From Lentisphaerota bacterium (GTDB lineage: Bacteria > Verrucomicrobiota > Lentisphaeria > Victivallales > Victivallaceae), in the NCBI GenBank assembly GCA_015061685.1, contig SUWD01000023.1:1-43417 (forward strand): a stretch of 43,417 nucleotides of DNA, read 5' to 3'. Positions 33,620-41,500 of this stretch are shown here, in pieces. How positions within the stretch are numbered: position 1 is the stretch's first letter; each line of letters starts with the position of its first letter. The notes below the pieces were generated by a model. It was not told the DNA's origin. It saw only the letters and a program-made list of their open reading frames with translations, and searched no databases. The translations under genes were made by a program, and so were the position numbers.

Positions 33620-34432
33620 TTATTCATCGGTATTTTCTGAACCGTTGCGGAATTCAGACGGTGAGATACCGAATTTTTTCCGGAAAACCTTTGCCAGATA
33701 ATTGGCATTGGCGAAACCGGCTTCTTCGGCGATCTCCTTGAAACTGCGTCCGGAAGTCCGGATCATTGACAGCACCAGCTGCATCCGCCATGCGGTGATA
33801 TATTCCATTGGGTTCATTCCGGTGGCCGCATGGATATTCCGGGTGAGGGTTGTGGGGTGGATATTGAGCATTTTGGCGATATTAGCCGGATGGAGAGTCG
33901 GGTCGGAGAGGTTTTCGCTGACGATATTTTTGAATCTTTCAGCGATGGAATTTTCCACTTTTTCTCCGGCGGCGGCAAGGCAGAGGATTTTGTAAGCGTC
34001 GGCACTTGCCAGATATTCACCTCTGGTGGAGTAGTCATGCAGATGGATATTGAGCGACTCAAACAGTTCCATCGGGCAGGGGCCTGCTTTGTGCGGTTCC
34101 CGGCCGATCCGGAAGCCCTGGATCAAAACATCCAGATATTCTCCGAAAACGGTAAGGAAGCAGTATTCCAAAGGGGGTTCTACCAGAGAAACTTCATGAG
34201 TATCCCCCGGCAGATAGAAACAGACATGTTCCGGAGTAAGGAGCATGTCATGATCGCCGCAACGCAGTTTTGCCACGCCCCGGATACCCCAGAAAAGCTG
34301 GAGAAAATTCTTTTTCAGCACTCTGTCGTGCCAGACTTTCTCCTTGATCAGGTAGTGTCCGCAGGAGCGTACTCTGAATGGTACCGGCAGTGCCGATTTG
34401 TTTTGAAAACGGAATGTAGGATTTATGATCAT
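33620..34432 (-). CDS. AraC-family transcriptional regulator
   Basis: The 270-residue regulator has an N-terminal cupin-like ligand domain (GVAKLRCGDHDMLLTPEHVC, FYLPGDTHEV) and, from about residue 165, two helix-turn-helix motifs. The second is the AraC signature (FKEIAEEAGFANANYLAKVF, RKKFGISPSEFR). It probably senses a sugar and controls the downstream rhamnosidase and perhaps the divergent genes at 34584 onward. The ATG has no ribosome-binding site and lies about one helical turn after a -10 box, so the transcript may be leaderless. Confidence 0.93.
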   Translation of the reverse strand: MIINPTFRFQNKSALPVPFRVRSCGHYLIKEKVWHDRVLKKNFLQLFWGIRGVAKLRCGDHDMLLTPEHVCFYLPGDTHEVSLVEPPLEYCFLTVFGEYLDVLIQGFRIGREPHKAGPCPMELFESLNIHLHDYSTRGEYLASADAYKILCLAAAGEKVENSIAERFKNIVSENLSDPTLHPANIAKMLNIHPTTLTRNIHAATGMNPMEYITAWRMQLVLSMIRTSGRSFKEIAEEAGFANANYLAKVFRKKFGISPSEFRNGSENTDE

Positions 34433-34437
34433 GCTTT

Positions 34438-34465
34438 AATATAACCCGTAATCCGGTATTTTCAA
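34438..34465 (-). promoter_or_regulatory. Promoter of araC-type gene
   Basis: On the minus strand TTGAAA (34465-34460), 16-bp spacer, TATATT (34443-34438). The -10 ends 6 nt before the ATG at 34432, so the mRNA would begin at or next to the start codon. Confidence 0.45.
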
Positions 34466-34519
34466 GGGTATAAAAAACGATTGTGCATTTTTATTACCCA
34501 TATTGCTTGAATTTTACTC

Positions 34520-34548
34520 TTGGCAAAAACGGGATTATACAGTATATT
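34520..34548 (+). promoter_or_regulatory. Divergent promoter for 34584 operon
   Basis: TTGGCA (34520-34525), 17-bp spacer, TATATT (34543-34548), followed by AAGAGG (about 34572-34577) before ATG 34584. It is back to back with the AraC-type gene promoter, so the regulator may act on both. Confidence 0.6.
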
Positions 34549-34583
34549 TATCATGAAACAAAATCTTTGGTAAGAGGATAGTG

Positions 34584-35960
34584 ATGAAAGATTTTCCGAT
34601 TCGGGGATTCAATCCCTGCGAAAGCTTGCTCCGGCATACGGAAACGCAGTTGACTGCATTTATCCGCCGCATGAAAGAGCTTGATTTCAACTCGATAATA
34701 ATCCACAGCGACTACGGCTGGCGGCGTTACCGGGAGTTGATTGAAAGAGAGTGTTCTGCTGCTGGAGTTGAGATCACGCTGATGGTTTTCGGACCGAGGA
34801 CTTTTTTCTCGCTGACCGATTGGAAAAGTTCCTGGTTTGCCAAAGATGGATCGGGGAAACCGTTTACGGACAAACCGGAGTGTGAGACTCATCCGTGTGC
34901 GTCAAATCCGGAAGCTCTGGCAGGGTTTGAAGCCGGTGCGGAGAAATATATTGCCGCTTTGCCGTCGAGCGTGAAACGCCTCCACATGCGGGCAGGCGAC
35001 GGATTGCTTTTCTGCCGCTGTCCACGATGCAGCAAATTACCGGAGCATGAGCAGTGGAGACCCTTTGTTGAAGCATTTGTCAAAGCGGCGAAAAAAGTCC
35101 GTCCGGAGCTGAAACTGGAAACCGATCTTTACATCCGCCGTTATTCTGTGCCGGAAAAGCACGAAGTTTTCGGTGAATTGGACAGGATAATGTTTGACAC
35201 CTTTTACCGTCATCCGTTTTTTCCGATCGGTTCGACATTGGACCAATGCAACAGCTTTGCCATGCAGTATGCCGCTCCGGCAGGATTTGCCGATGCCGAC
35301 ACCCCCAATGAATACTATTTGAAGCGGCTCAAGGAGTGGAATTCGCTTTATCCGGGAAAACTTTACATCCATGAAAATGTGATGTGTCAGGGTTTCTGGG
35401 GTTGTCCCCAATATAATACGGGTGTTTATCTGCAGGATCAGCAGATTTACCGAGAATTGGGTTTGGGCGGAATTTGTTACGAGGCTTATGAACCGGGATT
35501 TCCCGCCTTTGCCAAAATGTTTTCTGCTCTTGCCGCCGGAAAAAGAGCGGATGTTCCCTGTGAATTGGAGAAAATTCTGCCGGAAACTGATTTGAAAGTT
35601 TTTTGTACGGATATGGATTTCCCCTTTGAGCGTTACCTTGATCCGTTTGCGGCGAAAATCGCCCGCAATCTGTGTACATCTTTGAATGGGGTCAATGCTC
35701 AATTTTACCGGGATGTGGTAAAGTTTGAGTGGGAAAATGAAGATAAACTTGACCCGGTATTAGTGGGATATGCGGCGGCAAGAAACGGTTATGTAAAAGG
35801 CAGTTTGCGTTTTGACGGGCTTTCGGATATTGCGGCGGACTTCATTTCCCGGCGTAAGCTCTGGGATTTTATGGAAGAAATTCCGCTTGATGAGGATCCC
35901 CGTCAGGTCTGTAAAGAGATCATCATGGAACTTTGTGAAAAAGTCCGGGATAATATTTGA
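34584..35960 (+). CDS. Cytoplasmic DUF4838-like glycosidase-like protein
   Basis: The 458-residue protein lacks a signal peptide. It has a TIM-barrel look (LDFNSIIIHSDYGWRRY, VKRLHMRAGDGLLFCRCPRC) and the metal-like motif C144-x-C146-P-x-C149 reminiscent of DUF4838 proteins, which group with glycoside hydrolase folds. Later segments (LYIHENVMCQGFWGCPQYN, LGLGGICYEAYEPGFPAF) also fit a barrel. Substrate and activity are unknown. ATG 34584 is preferred to GTG 34581 because of AAGAGG at 34572. It is 9 nt from the next gene, with which it is surely co-transcribed. Confidence 0.65.
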   Translation: MKDFPIRGFNPCESLLRHTETQLTAFIRRMKELDFNSIIIHSDYGWRRYRELIERECSAAGVEITLMVFGPRTFFSLTDWKSSWFAKDGSGKPFTDKPECETHPCASNPEALAGFEAGAEKYIAALPSSVKRLHMRAGDGLLFCRCPRCSKLPEHEQWRPFVEAFVKAAKKVRPELKLETDLYIRRYSVPEKHEVFGELDRIMFDTFYRHPFFPIGSTLDQCNSFAMQYAAPAGFADADTPNEYYLKRLKEWNSLYPGKLYIHENVMCQGFWGCPQYNTGVYLQDQQIYRELGLGGICYEAYEPGFPAFAKMFSALAAGKRADVPCELEKILPETDLKVFCTDMDFPFERYLDPFAAKIARNLCTSLNGVNAQFYRDVVKFEWENEDKLDPVLVGYAAARNGYVKGSLRFDGLSDIAADFISRRKLWDFMEEIPLDEDPRQVCKEIIMELCEKVRDNI

Positions 35961-35969
35961 GGTGTAATT

Positions 35970-36770
35970 ATGGCAAAATTGCTTGACGGAGTGTGGCTGT
36001 GGGGACAGAATCCCGGATCGCATCATGTGAATCCGGATTACCGTCTGCCCGGCAAAAACGTTATGACCCCGGTCGAAGGGTGTGAATTTTTCGGGATTGA
36101 CCGCTGTTGCCGGGTGGCGATGGGGGCAGGGCCTTATCCGCCCTTTGATGCGGAATCTGCCCCGTTGGATAAACTTCACTCGGTGGTTTGGTCGATCGTC
36201 GGAGCCGGCAGTGTGCAGTATGAAGAGGGCAAGCTTGGTGATCTGGATGAGGTTTTGCGTCAGGCGGCAAAGCACCCCAATATTGTGGGCGGCATAATGG
36301 ATGACTTCCTGCAGAATGAGGCACGCCGGGCACTTTTTTCTCCGGCGGTGCTTCGTGAAGTGAAAAATACTCTCCGCACCGCTATCGGCAGACCTCTGGA
36401 ATATTGGACAGTCTATTATGAGCGGGAGATGGATCTGGATGTTCAGGAATTTCTGGATGTATTCGATGTCATCACTTTTTGGACATGGTATGGAGAGAAC
36501 CTCTGGAAACTGGAGGAAAATCTGGACACTGTGATTTCAAATAATCCCGGCAAGCGTCTTTACTGCGGCTGTTATTTGTGGGATTACGGCAATGGTAAAC
36601 CGCTGACTGCCGAGCAGATGCAGCATCAGCTGGATGTGTATTACAAGTATATCAAAGCCGGGAAAGTTTCCGGTATCATAATTTGTTCAAACTGCTGTGC
36701 CGACCTCGGTCTGGAAACAGTTCCGCAGCTGAAAGCGTTTTTGGCAGAGCATGGCAATGAAGATATTTAA
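35970..36770 (+). CDS. Uncharacterised cytoplasmic protein
   Basis: The 266-residue protein has no signal peptide and no family I recognise. VGGIMDDFLQNEARR, EYWTVYYEREMDLDVQEFLD, VFDVITFWTWYGENLWKLEE and GKRLYCGCYLWDYGNGKPLT look like strands and helices of a short TIM barrel carrying acidic residues in a pocket. It is linked to the DUF4838-like gene by 9 nt with GAGGTGT as ribosome-binding site. It may act on the same sugar derivative. No terminator follows. The 236-bp gap to 37007 has a 6-bp inverted repeat (ATCACA/TGTGAT near 36850) and repeated AACCGGC, but no clear promoter. Confidence 0.7.
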   Translation: MAKLLDGVWLWGQNPGSHHVNPDYRLPGKNVMTPVEGCEFFGIDRCCRVAMGAGPYPPFDAESAPLDKLHSVVWSIVGAGSVQYEEGKLGDLDEVLRQAAKHPNIVGGIMDDFLQNEARRALFSPAVLREVKNTLRTAIGRPLEYWTVYYEREMDLDVQEFLDVFDVITFWTWYGENLWKLEENLDTVISNNPGKRLYCGCYLWDYGNGKPLTAEQMQHQLDVYYKYIKAGKVSGIIICSNCCADLGLETVPQLKAFLAEHGNEDI

Positions 36771-37006
36771 GTAAAAGATAATGTCCCGAATTTTGTGAAA
36801 CTCGTAACAGGAGCTTATAAACAAACATTTTTGTCAACGTATAAAACATATCACATAGGTTGTGATTTGTTAAACCGGCAAACACGGGTTCGATCTAACC
36901 GGCTTGTCGCGGCGTAGTGCAACGGAGACGGAAGGAAAGATTTTTCACAAAAAATGAGACAATAACAAGTAAAATATATCAACCCTAAACCAAAGGAGAC
37001 TTGAAA

Positions 37007-37762
37007 ATGAAAATCAACCAAACTTCCCCCCTGCCGGCAGGGGTAAAAGCCATGGCTTTTACCCTTATTGAGCTTCTCGTAGTCATTGCGATCATCGCCA
37101 TTTTAGCGGCGATATTGCTCCCGGCGTTGAATAGTGCCAGAGAGCGTGGACGTACTGCTACGTGTGTATCCAACCTCAAACAGTGCGGCATGGGATTGAT
37201 GGCGTATGCTGCGGATCACGATGATTACACTCTGCCGTATGCCGTTCTTGTGCCACTTTATAATGGTTCGAAGAACACAGCCAGTTGGTCATTTTTTCTG
37301 GCTCCTTACATTGGGGGAACCGCAGATTACAGTGCGAGTACGCTCACTTGCGAAACTTTGAAGTGTCCCTCCTCAAAGGATTTGAAAAAGCTTGGGTACT
37401 CTGTTTTAATAACGGATGGAAACGTACATCCTTTGCATGGAACAAGTGACAAAAATGGTTTCCCTCGTGGTCCGGAAACGCGTTGTACCAAATATGTCCG
37501 TATTGCCAATCCTTCGCAGGCGGTTTCTATGGTTGATGCCGGAACAGATACTACCAGTGCACAAACATACATGAATGTCGCTTACTGTCACAGTTGTTTC
37601 GGTTATACTACGCTGTCTCAATCCAATATTGACCCCCGGCACAACAATGCCTGTACAACTCTTTATACCGATGGTCACGTCAGTTCGATCAACCGTTCTG
37701 TTTTGGAAACTGTTTCTTCGGCGACCAATGACTATTTGGGACACTTCGGTTTCAGTAAATAA
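37007..37762 (+). CDS. Pseudopilin-like protein with H-X9-DG motif
   Basis: The 251-residue pseudopilin has the leader [17 protein letters not shown], then [18 protein letters not shown] and [13 protein letters not shown]. The residue before Phe is Ala. H-X9-DG lies at H212 and D222-G223. AAGGAG (36992-36997) favours ATG 37007; TTG 37001 is also in frame. The membrane-helix codons differ from the two paralogues mostly at silent positions, so the peptide is under strong selection. Two overlapping palindromes occupy codons 8-20. It heads a module with 37790 and the giant enzyme 38587. Confidence 0.92.
   Translation: MKINQTSPLPAGVKAMAFTLIELLVVIAIIAILAAILLPALNSARERGRTATCVSNLKQCGMGLMAYAADHDDYTLPYAVLVPLYNGSKNTASWSFFLAPYIGGTADYSASTLTCETLKCPSSKDLKKLGYSVLITDGNVHPLHGTSDKNGFPRGPETRCTKYVRIANPSQAVSMVDAGTDTTSAQTYMNVAYCHSCFGYTTLSQSNIDPRHNNACTTLYTDGHVSSINRSVLETVSSATNDYLGHFGFSK
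37028..37064 (+). promoter_or_regulatory. Overlapping palindromes in pseudopilin 5' codons
   Basis: CCCCTGCCGGCAGGGG (37028-37043) is a perfect 16-bp palindrome. From its last GGG a perfect 24-bp palindrome follows (37041-37064): GGGTAAAAGCCA and its exact complement TGGCTTTTACCC. The arrangement equals 23405-23442 but with different bases, and it sits 21 nt after the ATG. Shared GGG makes the two structures mutually exclusive. Confidence 0.75.
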
Positions 37763-37789
37763 GATCTTTTGGGGAAAGGAGACAAGGAT

Positions 37790-38554
37790 ATGAAAAAATT
37801 TTTGTTGTTGCTTTGTGCAGTGATGGCAACTGTTCTTTCCGGAGCGGAAGTTTTCCGGGCACAGGGCAGAGGTGATTGGGATGGCAGACCGGAAGTCGAT
37901 GCAGAGGGTGTTTTTACTGCCACTTTTCCCCGGCGTCTGATCAGTATGAAGTCATTCAAGGTCGATCCGGCAAAAACCTACACCATTTCCGGCGAATTCC
38001 GGGTACAGGATTGTGATAAACTGCAGCCGTTTTTCTTCGGCTTTGTTCCTAAAACTGCTGACGGTCAGCGTATTTCTGCGGTGAATTTGCGTCAATTCGG
38101 CAAATCCTCTTTGGGAAAAGTTGTTGCCGATGTACCGGCGGGAGCAAAAGAGGTGGTTTTGCTGGATGCCCAAAACTGGCCGTCAAATCCGAAAGGTCTG
38201 TTTCTGGCGGTCAATGCAAAAGCGGATAAGAGCGATCTTCCCAATATGGATGTTGTTCCGGTAAGATCGATCAAAAATGAGAATGGCAAAACTGTCGTTA
38301 CTTTGCAGACTCCTTTGAAAAAGGCTCTTGCCAAGGACTCCTTTATCCGTCTGCATAGCGGCGGAGCTTCCTTTATCTATACCGGCAAAAACGGCGGCTA
38401 TCTTTCCGAAGAGTGGCAGAAATTTTCCGGTACCATCGGAGCGAAAGGTCAGTGGAAGTGGTATCCCGGTACCGATAATGCGTCAGTGGTCATCGTCGGC
38501 GGCGGTAATAACGGAATTATCCAGCTTCGCAATATCACGGTTACAGAAGAGTGA
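37790..38554 (+). CDS. Secreted module protein, paralogue of 38587 N-terminus
   Basis: The 254-residue protein has a signal peptide (KKFLLLLCAVMATVLSGAE). The body is a beta-sandwich-like module (FPRRLISMKSFKVDPAKTYT, ISGEFRVQDCDKLQPFFFGF, IIQLRNITVTEE). Over its whole length it aligns with the first 260 residues of the next gene's product at roughly 40% identity by eye, sharing PRRLIS, SGEFR, FFFGF, AQNWP/AENWP, LAVNAK/LAINAK and RLHSGGASFIYTGK/RIHRGGAAYIYAGK. Probably carbohydrate binding (inference). ATG 37790 has AAAGGAG upstream; TTG 37769 would give a poor signal peptide. Confidence 0.85.
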   Translation: MKKFLLLLCAVMATVLSGAEVFRAQGRGDWDGRPEVDAEGVFTATFPRRLISMKSFKVDPAKTYTISGEFRVQDCDKLQPFFFGFVPKTADGQRISAVNLRQFGKSSLGKVVADVPAGAKEVVLLDAQNWPSNPKGLFLAVNAKADKSDLPNMDVVPVRSIKNENGKTVVTLQTPLKKALAKDSFIRLHSGGASFIYTGKNGGYLSEEWQKFSGTIGAKGQWKWYPGTDNASVVIVGGGNNGIIQLRNITVTEE

Positions 38555-38586
38555 TCTGACCGTAAAAAAGATCAGGAAAATCAAAA

Positions 38587-41500
38587 ATGAAAAAAGAATT
38601 ATCTTTGACAGCGGTGACGTTTTGTGCTTTTTTACTGGGGGCACAGACGGTCGTATTTGAGGCAAACTCATCCGGCGACTGGGATCTGAAACCGGAAATG
38701 TCTGCGGAAAAAGTCTTTTCCAACCCTATTCCCCGGCGTTTGATAAGCGTAAAACGCTTTCCGGTGGAAAAGGGTAAAAAATACACTCTTTCCGGCGAAT
38801 TCCGGTCGCTTAAGTGTGTCGATCCCAAAGCATTTTTCTTTGGCTTTATTGCATTTGATAAAAACGGACGGCCGATCGAGCAGCACCATGTCCCGGAAAC
38901 GGAGGCTTCCGACGTTGCCGTATTGAGCAAAAAAGCCGGAGCCGGTGCCGTGAAACTCTGGCTCAAAGGAGCGGAAAATTGGCCCGATGGTGATTTGAAT
39001 GGCAGATATCTTGCCATCAATGCCAAAAAAGACGGCAGTGATCTGCCGAATTATGATTCAGTGGCAATAAAAGCGGTCAGACATGCCGGAGAGGGGATTT
39101 ATGCCGAATTGGTTTCCCCTTTGATGGAAGCACTTCCTGCCGGTACTGTTTTGCGTATCCACCGTGGCGGAGCGGCGTACATTTACGCCGGTAAAGCCGG
39201 TGGTACTCTGCCGGAAAAGTGGACGATGTTTTCCGGCTCTTCCGGATTTGATACCGGTTCATTTCCGTGGCGTCAGGGGACAGTATCGGCAGCCGTGATC
39301 CTTTTTGGCGGCGGCGCCGGCGGGCAAATGGAATTCCGCAATGTCAAAGTTACTGCGGAAGAGGTCACTCCTTCTGCTTTCCGCGGCAGGGAGAAAAATA
39401 TTCTGATTGGACACAGTGCGGTCATCGACCCCAGCGATGCCGCCGACGTGGATATGCACCGGGTCAGAAATCTTTATGACGGCAAAGAAGATACCATGTG
39501 GCTCTCCAATGAGAGAATGGATCAGCATGATTTCACGATCCACTGGTATAATCAGGCGGTCACAGCTGCCGGTATTGAGATCGATTTCACTCCCCGTAAA
39601 TACAAATACACGGTTTATCCGCCCTATTTGAGTGCCCATTGCGGGATCACCAAAAAGGATTTTTCCGGAATCAGTGCAGTGCCGGAAAAGGTCAAAATCG
39701 AGTACAAACAGCATGGCAAATGGCAGCTGCTTGCGGAATTGCCGGTCACTTCAGAAAAACTGATCTACCGTTTCCCGGAGAAACTGGATTTTGTCCAGCG
39801 GATGCGGATAAGTTTTGATTCTCCTGCCGGAAAAAGAGTTTCCATAAATGAGCTTAAAATTGCCGGAGCTGGCGACCCGACAGTGCAGGCAATGGCGAAA
39901 GTTCCGGCATTGAGTGCCAACGGCGGCGTTTTTGTCTGGCACCGTGAACCTGCGGTATATCCCAATTACGGTGCGGTAAAACGTTATTTCCGTATCCCTT
40001 TTGCTCTGAAACCGGGCAGGATCACCGGGGCATATCTCACCGGAGGAGCCGCTGATTGTGCCGTATTCTATCTGAATGGCAAAAAACTGCTCACTCCGCT
40101 GACTACTGCCGGTGGAGCGATCATCAAACTTGCCCGTACCGAAGTACCTCTTGAGTTGCTCAAGGATAAAAATATTCTGGCTTTTGAAGCGGAGAAATTC
40201 AACCATGTCGGCGGTCTTTATGCCGCCGCCTGCCAGCTGGCGATCCGCTATGAGGATGGCAGTATCCAATTTGTCGGAAGCGGGCAGGGGACATTCAGCA
40301 GTGATAAATTTGAGGAAAACTGGAATACTTCTGTCGATGGCTTCAATCATTGGCAGCCGGCTCACACCCGTTTCGGCTCACGCTCTTTCCCGCAGGACTT
40401 CTGGTCAACTGACTTCAGCGAAGCATTTCTGGAGGACAAAGTCGAAATTCAGGCATTCCGCATGACCCCGGCGGTCCCCAAAGACGGCGAATTTTACACG
40501 ATGGAATTTGATGTCAAAGTCGATCAGCCGCTTAAAAACAATTATGCTCTGACGGTGCGTTTCGGAGACTTCCCGGTGGAGATTTACCGCAACTACTATA
40601 TGGGGTGCAACTCAACTTCGGTCAATGGAGGACTTAAAAAGGGATTTTCCGGAAAAACGACGTTGAAAATCAGCGGTTATTGGCATGAAGATATCCCGCC
40701 GACCTTGCCGATGCGTGTCGCTGTAAGCAATGGCAAACAGCAGGCAGAGATCGTCAGCAAACTTGGCAAAATGCGTTCCGGCGTCACTCACGGACAGCTG
40801 GATATGCTTATCGGAAAACCGGAATACAAAATCGCTGCCGGTTTCCCCGATGCCAAAATCTGCGGCGGCAGATTCTATGTTGACGGTAAATTGCGCGCTC
40901 CCTTCATCCTCGGGGATAATAAATTCAATCCCGGCAAAATTGCCGACCAGCTGAAAAATAACGGCTTGACCATCATCCGGACAGGGAACAATATGCCGGT
41001 GATCGTGGAAGAGGCTGACCGTAAAAACTTTCAGGATAACTACATCGAGCATATCCGGCAGACTGCGGATTATGCCCTGCGTCTTGATCCCAATGCCAAG
41101 ATATTGCTGACCATCGTTTTGGATCCCAGTGTCCGCTGGATTTTGGATAATCCGGATGAACAAATGGAATTCGGTGACGGCACCCGGCTTGCCGGACTTT
41201 ACAACAATCGCGGTTACGGCAATCTCTACTTCCGGGCAAGTATGGTCAGTGAACCTTACCAGAAGCTTATCCGTGACAGCATTGCGGAACTTTTTGCCCG
41301 TTTGGAAAAAGAACCCTTTGCCAATTCGATCATCGGTGTTGCTTTTTCCGCCGGTCTTGCTCACGAAAACAACTGGGGTGTTGACCGCTATGACTTTGCC
41401 AGAGGTGAACGCAGTCGTGAAACCTGTATGACCGGAGATTTCGGTGTGGCGGCACGCAAGGCTCTGGTAAAATATCTTACTGACAAATACGGCAGTGACA

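Noticed and set aside
36860..36935. tRNA-like fragment with GGGTTCGATC
   Set aside because: No acceptor or anticodon stems can be folded; the AACCGGC pair is a direct, not inverted, repeat.
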